Source: Thamnocephalis sphaerospora (taxonomy: Eukaryota; Zoopagomycota; Zoopagomycetes; Zoopagales; Sigmoideomycetaceae). From it: a stretch of 28,734 nucleotides of DNA. Position 1 is the stretch's first letter; every line of letters begins with the position of its first letter. Made by a program: the position numbers and the translations under genes. Below the pieces are notes generated by a model, which did no database searches, was not told the DNA's origin, and saw only the letters and a program-made list of their open reading frames with translations. Location: the NCBI GenBank assembly GCA_003614735.1, contig KZ992578.1, positions 1-28,734 of the forward strand. Direction: 5' to 3'. Positions 1 through 9,200 of this stretch are shown piece by piece.

Positions 1-282
1 AGACGAACACCCAGGGAGACGTCTGGGTTTGCTGGACATTCTACAAATGTTTGGCGTATGTCAGGCGCGTATAGCTCTAGTACATGGCCCTGTAGCGTAT
101 CATCCTCTACAAGACTTGAATGCGCCTCTCCGGTGTCCGAGTCGTGTGCGCTACCTCCACATGCTCCATTCACAGTGGTGCGCCAGAGTCCTAGCGGCTG
201 CGTGCTACTTGATATCAGCAGCCGTGTCCATCGCTTGCACATACAAACGAATGGCGCAGAATTACCTACCCGTTGCCGCTGA
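1..282 (+). CDS. Possible 3' end of an unidentified gene entering from the left edge
   Basis: The frame that starts at base 1 is open without a stop until TGA at 280-282, giving 93 codons. The first half is serine-rich and looks like a linker. The last 40 residues are more protein-like, with a stretch reading VLLDISSRVHRLHIQ followed by a short tail. I do not recognise a family. Another forward frame (29-289) is also open over much of the same DNA, so an open frame alone is weak evidence. No splice signals are needed if the exon runs off the window. It could equally be a chance open frame in the 3' flank of a neighbour. Confidence 0.33.
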   Translation, partial: RRTPRETSGFAGHSTNVWRMSGAYSSSTWPCSVSSSTRLECASPVSESCALPPHAPFTVVRQSPSGCVLLDISSRVHRLHIQTNGAELPTRCR

Positions 283-842
283 AAAGTGAGAGGCAGCCGG
301 ACTGTGGAGTGTCAGCGGGTATGTGTCGAGGCGACGGGCGGACGCGTACAGCTTACTTGGTAAACGTGCGAAAGCATGGCGCGGTGAAGAAAGCAATGGC
401 TCGCGTGGTGTTGTTGCTTTTACCGGTTGGTTAATTCAAGATTGGTTCGAGCAAGCAAACTGCTTTAGCGCGACACTACACCGTCGATCGCATCGTGCGG
501 TGTATCGAACGATACCAGCGACTTGCGTAAATCCTTGGCGCAGATTGCATCGTACACCAATTCCGCCATGCAAATACAGCGCAATGCATAACAGCAAAGA
601 GGCACGCAAGGATAGCACACGGATACTATGATAGAGAAAAAACGCCAATTTAAGCGGTAAAGCGGCAGCTAGATACGCCAGTACTTTATACTAATTCACA
701 AAAAAACAGGGGGAAGAGACGCTGCTGCGGCGCCATACTCTACAGCCACCCGGCAACCACTCGTGCCGCCTAATGCTGGACAGCGTCCGCTGATGTGGTC
801 GTGTGGCGGTATGTGGTCTGCAGCGTGCTGATAAGCGCAGCG
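283..842. other. Intergenic stretch with no convincing gene
   Basis: Several open frames of 60-100 codons exist on both strands, but none starts with ATG in a good context and none resembles a family. A TATAAAG on the minus strand (684-690) has no gene placed to use it. The right side is probably the 3' flank of the minus-strand gene that ends at 843. Confidence 0.5.
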
Positions 843-1457
843 TTAAGCGCCCACACGTGGCATTTCGTAGGCGTGTCCAAACTGGAGGTCTCGACCGTTC
901 CATGGAAGCACATTGTTTATCGTGACTCCTGGAGAAGCCTCGTTGGACTCGATGGTCATCCTGCCTGTGCCTGTTCTGGGGCTATATTCGTAGATAACTT
1001 CGTCCTGATAGCCGCCCTTTTTTAAGACCTGGTAGAATGTCGGTGGGCTACCGGGGATGTTTGTGTCGTGAAAGATAGCGACCTCTCCAAAGACTGCGTC
1101 GTCTGTACCGACTTGGGAAGGATCGCTGAAGAAAATATGTTTGATCTGGCCATTATCATAGTAGACGTCCACTTCGACGATAGCCTCTCCGGTACCATCG
1201 ACAAACTCAACGCTTTGATGCAAAGAATTCGGATATGTGAGGTAGCGAGGATGTGTGCCCTCCGGCTGAACAATCTCAAAGCGAGGGAAAAAGTTGACCA
1301 GTTTGTTCCTGTTGATTGTTGCTAGGGCAGCTGCGTTTTGGTGCGTGGACCACAGCGTATTTCTAGTCGGCGATACTGCACTGATAGGAGAGCCTGTGGA
1401 CCCGGTGCTCGAGAGGGCGATGGCCAGCGACACACTCAGCAGAGAGAGGAAGCGCAT
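843..1457 (-). CDS. Small secreted protein of unknown function (204 aa, intronless)
   Basis: The product begins with a clear signal peptide: MRF, then a hydrophobic core (LLSVSLAIALSS) and a small-residue cleavage region near residues 18-24. The mature part of about 180 residues has no further membrane segment. It is rich in aromatic and acidic residues in alternating short strands (for example VEVDVYYDNGQIKHIFFSD), which suggests a beta-rich extracellular fold. I see no conserved cysteine pattern and do not recognise a family. The frame stays open upstream to 1496, but the only ATG that fits is at 1457, so that is the start. A TATAAAG box lies about 120 nt upstream. The gene lacks introns, unlike most neighbours. 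It may be a lineage-specific secreted protein; that function is an inference. Confidence 0.78.
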   Translation of the reverse strand: MRFLSLLSVSLAIALSSTGSTGSPISAVSPTRNTLWSTHQNAAALATINRNKLVNFFPRFEIVQPEGTHPRYLTYPNSLHQSVEFVDGTGEAIVEVDVYYDNGQIKHIFFSDPSQVGTDDAVFGEVAIFHDTNIPGSPPTFYQVLKKGGYQDEVIYEYSPRTGTGRMTIESNEASPGVTINNVLPWNGRDLQFGHAYEMPRVGA

Positions 1458-1864
1458 GTTGTCTATCGTTATGCAGTAAGTTGTCGAATGGGTCAATGGA
1501 GCAGGCTACGCAAACTGACAAGTCTGTGAGCAGGTAGAGGAATGGACTTGCCGAGTCAAGACCGAACAAACGTTCTTTATATGACTGAACGTGCATGAGA
1601 ATAACGTGCTGGCGTAACATATACTCGCGGAACTGTCCTGCGGCATCACATGGCGGTTTCCTTTCGTGCCCTGGTCTATCCGCATATGTCATATTTTCTC
1701 TGCTTGGCATTTACTCCGTCCCAGCATGCGGTGGCGTGCAGCATTCACCAAGACGCGCCACCGATGATGTCTTTTACTCGTGTCTGTGACTTGCCGTGTA
1801 ACATGATTGCCTCCAACGCAGTCGTGTGTCCTTCATTGCCGTGGTCATGGCAGCATGGTGTGGC
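1458..1864. other. Promoter region of the secreted protein gene
   Basis: This 407-bp gap lies between two minus-strand genes. It holds the 3' flank of the F-box gene on its right side and the promoter of the secreted protein gene on its left. Overlapping open frames here have no supportable start or family match. Confidence 0.5.
1575..1581 (-). promoter_or_regulatory. TATA box for the secreted protein gene
   Basis: The minus strand reads CATATAAAGAAC here, a canonical TATA box. It is about 118 nt upstream of the ATG at 1457, and the DNA between is CT-rich as in many fungal core promoters. Most other genes in the window lack such a clear TATA, which suggests regulated rather than housekeeping expression. 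That last point is inference. Confidence 0.55.
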
Positions 1865-3346
1865 TTACACTCGTTGACGCAAACACGCTGTGTAGTCGAT
1901 CACGGTATGTGAGCCGCTTTTGCTGTAGAAAAGGACGTTGGACGACACTGCGCGCCCAAAGTCTGCAGAAATGTGCAGTGTGGCGTCCTCTTGTGGATTT
2001 GACCATGTTGCATATTTCGGCGTTTTTTTCAGTCGTTCTTCCGGCGGGTAAAGACCGCTGTCAACCCAACAGCCAAGAAGTGTATGGTGCACCACAGTGC
2101 CATCGTGAAGACTTAGCAGTGCCAGCGCGTCGTCCCAGTCTTGCACAAGGAGCAGTTCGCGTGACACAATCGGCCAGATCTCTTGGACCTTTAGGCTGCA
2201 CTGCCACTGCTCTTGCAAAAGCACCTCTGCTGGGCTATCAAATAGCTTTAGCATGATAAGTGTGGGCATCGACTCGGAGTCTGACTCGCTGAGGTGTGCT
2301 CCGTCCCTTGCGTGTATGACGAGCCTGCTGTCGTCGATGCGACGCGGCAATACGCCGTGTCTTCCTCGGCCTATTTTTGCCGCCGTAGCTGCCTGACATT
2401 GAAACGGCATGGCACTATTCAGTTTGATCTTCCACAGCTGATAGGGCGCCATATCCGAGCCACTGACGTCAACATATTTCACTCTGGCAATTTGAACGCC
2501 GTCTGCTGTAGCACGCTGGATATGACAATGCGCGTAACTCCCAAGTATATCTGAGCAATGCGAATCCTTGCTGAGATTATACACCATTGTAACCAGCTGG
2601 TGTGTTTCTTCTGAAAGAATATACTGGCTCATCAACCAATTCTTGCGCAGGTCCACGTCGTATATCTGCTGGCTGGCGCTGATAACACGTGGTGGCTTGT
2701 GAAGCGCGGCAAAATGCCAGGCATACAATGAGCTGGGAAAGGAGAGGGACCCGCTTTTATCGGGATGTCTAGTCTGGATGACTAGGTATTCGTTTGAGCA
2801 CCAGCTAGCAGCGATCTTCATATACTGTACGTCTATGCCGCTCCAGCATGGTCGCTCCAAGATCCATATCGCCCGCTGTTGCAACGGCAGCAGCCACTGA
2901 GATGCAACAACCACATCGCCTGGAGGTGATGCCTTGGGTGCAATTGGGACGCTTTGGAGACGAGCAGCACTTGGAGAAGCACCAGCGATGCCGGCAAGCT
3001 GGTGTACCGTATACTGGCCGTGGCGCCAGCGGTACTCGGCGGAGCACCGGCTACAGTATATGTCTAGCCAGTCGGGCTTTGTCCTTTGAGGCGCCTTTGC
3101 TGACTTGTCTAAACCGTCCTTCGCGCGTAGCTGAACTATGTAAGCTCTCTTGTATAATTGTAGCCAGTTCAGCTCTCGATCGTCGCTGAATGGAAATCGA
3201 CGCTCGAATCGCATGCGCCACCACGCCTGTCGGCGAGATATGCGGTTACGCAATGATCTGGAGGCACAGGATAGCCTAACCAGAGTGGCCTCATCGTCCG
3301 AAAGCGTGATGATGTGCTCGAGTATCTCATATGGTAGCTGAATCAT
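1865..3346 (-). CDS. F-box protein, intronless (493 aa)
   Basis: The protein starts MIQLPYEILEHII and carries an F-box over roughly residues 2-48 (LP..IL..I, then LVRLSCASRSLRNRIS and W..RFERRFPF). F-boxes dock a substrate adaptor onto Skp1 in SCF ubiquitin ligases. The remaining 440 residues show irregular strands with WI, W and VQ-type turns, possibly a degenerate beta-propeller, but I cannot assign a known repeat family. The open frame continues upstream to 3619. The ATG at 3346 is chosen because it places the F-box at the N-terminus, and the upstream translation is low quality. The gene is one uninterrupted exon in an intron-rich region. It is divergent from glutamate decarboxylase, with about 700 bp between starts. 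The ubiquitin ligase role is known for the family; the substrate is unknown. Confidence 0.82.
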   Translation of the reverse strand: MIQLPYEILEHIITLSDDEATLVRLSCASRSLRNRISRRQAWWRMRFERRFPFSDDRELNWLQLYKRAYIVQLRAKDGLDKSAKAPQRTKPDWLDIYCSRCSAEYRWRHGQYTVHQLAGIAGASPSAARLQSVPIAPKASPPGDVVVASQWLLPLQQRAIWILERPCWSGIDVQYMKIAASWCSNEYLVIQTRHPDKSGSLSFPSSLYAWHFAALHKPPRVISASQQIYDVDLRKNWLMSQYILSEETHQLVTMVYNLSKDSHCSDILGSYAHCHIQRATADGVQIARVKYVDVSGSDMAPYQLWKIKLNSAMPFQCQAATAAKIGRGRHGVLPRRIDDSRLVIHARDGAHLSESDSESMPTLIMLKLFDSPAEVLLQEQWQCSLKVQEIWPIVSRELLLVQDWDDALALLSLHDGTVVHHTLLGCWVDSGLYPPEERLKKTPKYATWSNPQEDATLHISADFGRAVSSNVLFYSKSGSHTVIDYTACLRQRV

Positions 3347-4043
3347 GTTCACTTGATAGAACGGGAAGGAGTAGCGACACATGCGTACGGCATGCGATAC
3401 CGAGACATGCGTGAGGCACGCGCAATGGTGCAGGCTAAAACAACAGGCGAGGATCAACCATTCTCGCGGCCAGTACACAAGTGGGGGGGGGGGTAGCCAG
3501 GGCGTGCGTGTATCAGCATCATAGCTCGTGAAAATGGCGGCTAAACAGGCATGCAGATGCCGATGGGTACGGATAAGCAGGACAGCGGATGCACGCAGTA
3601 TCGGGCCACCTCGACCCAATACACTGTTGGATCTACAGTCTACAACGGGTTTTACTACATCGTGCCGGCTAGAGACAGCGGCCGAGCAGCCTCGATAACC
3701 TGGCTGGCGACTGAGTCGTCACCTACATGTCCCAGTCGTCAGAGTAACCCGTCGTAGCACGACGAGCCTAGTGCACGAAGGTGACGTGGTGATTACGAAA
3801 CGGCATAGCGCCTTGCCTGCCGCTCTTATCCAGGGGGTCGCTGCTCAGTATCAGTGTGCCGCCAAACACTATGGTTGAGTAGTCTAGCTTGAACTGGAAC
3901 ACCAATATGTCTCGGTGTGAATGAAAATCGCGGTCGCTACGCCAATAAATGCAGTAGAGTCGCCATCTACCAAGCTGTGTGTGCACCCGTCGACGTTAGC
4001 TGTCCCTGTATCTACACCCAAATTTTCGCTATACGACGTAATC
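3347..4043. other. Divergent promoter region between F-box and GAD genes
   Basis: No gene is supported here. The stretch includes an 11-G homopolymer and two open frames (plus 3551-3757, minus 3768-3995), neither with a family match. The minus frame lacks an ATG at its head and runs into the GAD upstream region. An in-frame ATG at 3921 would extend GAD by 41 residues, but its context is poor and the added residues are not typical of the family. Confidence 0.5.
3483..3493. repeat. Homopolymer of 11 G
   Basis: An uninterrupted run of eleven G on the plus strand, about 140 bp upstream of the F-box start (C-run on the coding strand). Such runs are prone to length change and sequencing error. Confidence 0.9.
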
Positions 4044-6031
4044 ATGCTGCAGGAGCACATTGATCCGGAAGAAGTGATCAGCGAGGCGCAGAAATCTGTT
4101 TTTGGGCGTAGCCACGCACATATCCACGCTACGGCATTTGCAGCACGCTATTCAACGCAAGATGTGCCCAAGGTATGCCTACTCCTGGCTGTCATTTGAG
4201 TTACTGCTAATCTACGCAACTGCACATCAGTTTACGCTTCCAGAGGATGGAGAGCAACCCGTAGTTGCTTATCGCATTGTGCACGACGAATTAGAGATGG
4301 ACGGAAGACCCATCGCGGTACGTGGCCAAGTGTTTTGTGCAGATGGTACGCACACTGACCATTGTTCAATTGCGCTGCAATAGAATTGCGCCACATTTTG
4401 TAAGTCTTATTCGACGCGTTGTGCACCAGGGCTGTCTCTGACGCTCATTCCTGCTGCTGCTCTGCACTCTAGTGACTACCTGGATGGAACCAGAGTGCGA
4501 AAAGTTGATCAAAGAGTGCCTTCCCAAAAATTTCGCGGATATGGTTGGTGTCATGCATGCTGCTACAGTGTGCTGCCCACTAATAGGTCTTCGTCTGCAG
4601 GAGGAGTATCCGTCCACTCGGGTGATTCACGAGCGGTGCATCTCCATCCTGGCCGATCTTTGGCATGCCCCAAAGGGCAAAGGTACCTGTGCCATTGGTA
4701 CTGCGGTCGTTGGCTCGTCCGAGGGTGTGCTACTCGCCGGACTGGCGATGAAGTGGCACTGGCGCAATCGGATGCGTGCAGCTGGCAAAGACACCAGCAA
4801 TCCAAACATCGTCTTTGGCCATAACGTTCAAGTGGCGGAGGAGAAGTTTGCACGCTACTTTGACGTTGAGCCACGACGAGTGCCAGTCTCGGCCGAGAGC
4901 CGCTACTGTATGGATCCAGATGCTGCGGTTTCTTTGATCGACGAAAACACTATTGGGGTCATCGTATGTGCTGCTGAAAATCATCCGGTTGGCGTGTCTT
5001 TGCGTTTGAATGGCAGCTTACCTTTCCGCGGCTGTTTCTGCAACGTAGGCCATTCTTGGCTCTACCTACACTGGTCACTACGAAGCAGTGGAGGTGCTGA
5101 GCAAGCGACTTGACGAACTGCACAAGAATACTGGCATAGACGTCCCAATTCACGTCGATGCAGCTTCTGGCGGGTTCATTGCGCCGTTCGTGACTCCCAA
5201 CCTGCGCTGGGATTTTAAGCTGCCACGTGTAGTCAGCATCAACGCAAGCGGGCACAAGTTTGGCCTTGTGTATCCGGTTAGTGCAGAGCAGGCTGTGCTG
5301 CTATGCATGCTGGCTAAACAGTTGCACTTAGGGTCTTGGCTGGGTGATCTGGCGCAACAAGGAGGTGCTGCCATCGGACCTTATCTTTGAGCTGCACTAT
5401 TTGGGCGGTAGGCATGCAACAGGGACGGCTCTGCCATAGTCTCACGCTGATGGCCCTGCATACAGGCAAGGACTACACGTTTACGCTCAACTTTTCGCGC
5501 GCAAGTGCGTTGATGGTGGCGCAATACTACAATTTCCTGCGTCTTGGCCGCAGTGGCTACACCAATATCGGCCGCTCCTGCATGGATAACGCTCGCTTGC
5601 TTGCCAGCGCTCTTGAGCACACAAAGTACTTTCGTGTCGTCTCAGACACTCTCACCCGCGCCAAGAGCGGTGTTTGCGACATGGCAGGCTACGTGCCATG
5701 CCTGCCGTTAGTTGCCTTCTACATCACCGATGAAGCGCGCAAAGACTATCCTCACCTCAAGGAGGAGTCGCTCGCAGTACTTTTGAGCAGTCGTGGATGG
5801 CTTTTGCCTGCATATGAATTACCGCCAGCGTGCCAAGAAACCAGTATCCTTCGCGTCGTCGTGCGTGAGCGCCTGACTAGAGATCTGGTGGATCAGCTGG
5901 TGGCCGATGCAATCTGGGCGCTGGAACGCGCTCGCGAGTTTGGCGCGGCAATTACGCCGGGCGTGCCGATCGGACGCTTAGGGCCGCCTGAGCCGCAAGA
6001 GTACCAAGGCGGATATGCGCGGCCGTGCTGA
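4044..6031 (+). CDS. GAD1: Glutamate decarboxylase, PLP-dependent (511 aa, 8 exons)
   Basis: Converts L-glutamate to GABA and CO2 in the cytosol. Exons: 4044-4172, 4231-4317, 4384-4399, 4473-4543, 4601-4963, 5049-5276, 5332-5407, 5466-6031. Joined, they read through the GAD order: [11 protein letters not shown], a CATFLTTWMEPE block, [47 protein letters not shown]-type HVDAASGG (Asp259), SGHKFG (PLP lysine 292), [15 protein letters not shown] and a C-terminal domain ending at TGA. Length matches fungal GADs. All introns are 55-85 nt. The start at 4044 gives the usual N-terminus ([12 protein letters not shown]); an in-frame ATG at 3921 is possible but weaker. Intron 4544-4600 is 57 nt and stop-free, but its removal restores the family sequence. 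The gene is convergent with the nucleoporin gene, 179 bp apart. In fungi GAD supports the GABA shunt and stress tolerance. Confidence 0.93.
4384..4399 (+). other. 16-nt microexon of the GAD gene
   Basis: The exon sits between a TAG acceptor at 4382-4383 and a GTAAGT donor at 4400. It encodes NCATF plus the first base of the next codon. Without it, the downstream TTWMEPE block is out of frame with the upstream exon, and the conserved N-L-A-T/S-F motif before TTWMEPE would be missing. Confidence 0.85.
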
Positions 6032-6210
6032 GCGCCTCCGCATCGTATGTGCTGTTGTGATAATACCAATTAGCTTTCCCATCCATTCCAAAACATGTCA
6101 GACGCCTGATGCTACACTTGAGAACGGAGCGTTTTATTGTGTGGTCAGCGATGCGCACATGCATCAACGGTCCTCAAAGATATCAAATGCCATACTACCG
6201 ACACACCATT

Positions 6211-9200
6211 CTACGAGATTGCCAATGGCTGGCGCGGCTCGCTCTCTACCATGGAAAAGTAAAGCTTCAGCTGAGCGGAGAGGCGTCGATGCAGCACGAC
6301 CATGCTAGACTCGTCCTCTAGCATGCTCAGTTCAAGCACGTTGTCCGTAGCTGCTGAACTATCTCCAACTAGCTCATCCATAGCCTTGACCAGCGTGTCC
6401 AAAAGCGAGTAGGGCAACCAGTGCGACAGTGTTCCCAAGCGTCCTTCCTGCGCCGATGCAACGCGCTTTCTTGACTCTTTGCGCGCCAGCGTCATTTCCT
6501 GCGTGCAATACGATGCATAAGTACAGCTGCACATGTACTATACTCGCCCAGCTTACCTTTTCAATCTGACGCAGTGCGTGTTTGGCAGCATCTTCAAGAA
6601 GATCATACTTCAAATAGACGCGTATGAGATCCTCGGGGTTGTTGGTCTATGCGATGCTGTCAGTTTTACATGGCGGCTGAATGCCGTGCAGTGCGCGCTA
6701 CATACCGAATAGAATTGTACCAGCCACGCAGGAATGCGCATGCTGCGGTCAGCATGCAAGATCTCGTTCAGCACCAACAGGCGGTAGCGATGCTGAGTCT
6801 TGGCCGAGTCGTAACGATCAAGCAACTGCTTGAGCAGCTTCCACACGCGAGATGCAGGTGAGCCTTCCACCATATCAGCGTACGGGCTAACAATGCGAGT
6901 GCACGTATCCAGCAGCGCCGTGCCTGTCTCTTGCACCATCACCCTAACCATGCAATAAAAAGCATGTTACTTGATGCGGCAAACAGGGTGGCTAAAGTTG
7001 CCTGTACATACCTTCCGGAAAGCTCTTCCTGTGTCAGACGCACACAGCGGCGAACAAGACCGGCAAACACCGGGGACAGATCAAGCGTGAGCGCCTCCGA
7101 TAGTGAAAGAGCATGTCCATACTGTGCGCGCTGTACAAACAGCATTACTGCATCGTCAGCCTCCACTGAACACACTGCAGTGACAGTGGAAAGTAATCAG
7201 CGCGTTAGCATTTGGGATGAGCGAAAGACAGCGTGCAGTATACGCACCAGATCGACCCATTTCCGGATATATCCGAATTAGCTGCAACTTTGCAAGTGAC
7301 AGCGCATATTCGCGTCGAATGTCGCGTAGCTCCACAACAGCCACTTCGGCACTTCCTGTTGATTTTAGCACATGCAGACAGTTAAAACATGCTCAGACCG
7401 CTGCGACATCAGTACACGTACCCTCTCCCTCTCCTGCCGGCAACCGAATGCGTCGGCGCTTTCGCTGTAAAGCACCGGTGTTAGCGGATACGCAGAATTG
7501 CTACACCATCGCCATAAACACGCACCCCACTTCGGCTGCTCTCGTCCTCTTCCACAACGATCCACGCATGCGAACGTTCCACAAGGTGCAGTGCATTGAT
7601 GGCGGCCAGATAGCTCCGGGCTTGGTCGGCAATGGTGTCTAAGTGCGAGCTGGTGGTGCACACTGCATCCTGAAGTCGACGCGCAAGCTGATACATGGCT
7701 CGCGCAGCTTTGTCGTGCACAGAAACAGCGTAGATGGTAAGCAGGCGCATCTATGCCTCGCTCACAGTCCAAGTCCACGCTGCCTACCATTGCGAAAATC
7801 GCCCCGGAAGACGTTGTACGAGTAGAGGACCTTATAGTAATTGGGCGTGGCAAAAACGTCACTATTGCGAGCCTTGAACTGCAGCGTGCGATCAACCTCT
7901 GGCTGCAAGCCCATGAAGGCGTAGTCGCACAACTTGGATACTTGACCGTGCTCGCAAAGCACCGTGACAAGATGACGCAAGCAAGTCCTCCTCCTGATAA
8001 ATCAATGGAATTACAATTGCGTGTGCCGGACCGGCAAATCAGACGGCATGCGTTGATGAAGCGTACGGCGACTTGGCTACTTACTGGGACATGTCCGCAT
8101 TCTGCATCATCGCTGCGTACGCCTCATCATACGAGGAAAGTGCAAGCGCATTTCGGAAAATACGCGCGTGCAACATCGTGGCCGTCTGCGCCCTAGCCTG
8201 TGTGGATGGGAACAGGGGTGTCATTAGATTGGTTGAAATGTGCATCCGTGGCTACGCGCTACCTACCGCATCATTTGGAAGATGCGTCAGCGCTAGCCGA
8301 CAAAAGTCCAGCGCATACTCATAATGCGACTGCTGCTCAAATTGATCGGCAACGTAGATATAGTAGGCAGAGACTGCGGCGACACCGGTAGCTAGAGTGT
8401 TGGCACTTTCAGTAAATAGAGATGCACTATTCTGCTCATTAGGATCTTCGATGTCGCTCATGGCTACCGAAATGGCGATTAGCACTTGCGGCTTCCTCGT
8501 TGCTCTGCAAAGCACAGTTCCGCCGCTACTCACCAAAGTGTGCACCAGCACGCACAAAGCAGTCCTTGGCCTTGGCAAACTCCATCCGGCGGAGGAAAGT
8601 AATACCGCGTAGATGGTCAGCAATGGGTGCTCTGGACATGTGCTGAAGTAGGCGGCGTGCCTCATCCAGCAGTCCAAGCGACACCAGCTGCATTGCAAGA
8701 CGTGCGGTGGCCTGACCAGCGCCATGATTTGCGTCACATGGCTGCAGTCGACTTTGCAAAAGGCCGGCCGCACGTGTAATGTCGCCCGTCATATTCGCGA
8801 TGCTGTGCCGCACCGGGTAGAAGTGCCTGATAAGCAAATGTGCTACGCTCATGCAGCGCTTGTTGTTTTCGAGCACCATCGGAGACTGCCTGTCGGACAT
8901 GTTCAATCCGGAAAAGTGCTGAATAAAACCGTCGTCGGTCGAGGTGGGCTCCTTTTGCGATAGCAACGCTCCACTAGGTCCGCTGCTAATTGGAGGAACA
9001 TGTGATTGGCTGCTGAGGCGCGCAATGTTGGCACAGCACCGCAGCACTTCCAGGCATCGGTGAGCCAACTCTGCCGATGTGTTTACATCTGTGGCTGACT
9101 TGGCGGTAGACAGCCAGAACAGCGTCAGCAGCAAGAGCCGGCTGCAAAGTTGGGACGAGGCATCCACTCGATCGTGCAACGTTGTCACCACCGCGGCTTC

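Noticed and set aside
444-454. GGTTCGAGCAA resembling a tRNA B box
   Set aside because: Flanking bases cannot form a T-arm or acceptor stem, so no tRNA can be folded here.
1458-1496. Upstream extension of the secreted protein frame
   Set aside because: The extension starts with TTG, not ATG, and would put 13 polar residues before the signal peptide.
3768-3995. Minus-strand open frame with protein-like text (FKLDYSTIVFGGTLILSSD)
   Set aside because: It has no ATG at its head, is closed by a stop at about 3998, and upstream exons would have to overlap the GAD start. Most likely a chance frame in the divergent promoter.
3921-4043. Earlier ATG for GAD adding 41 residues
   Set aside because: Poor start context (T at -3) and the added residues do not fit the family N-terminus, whereas the ATG at 4044 does.
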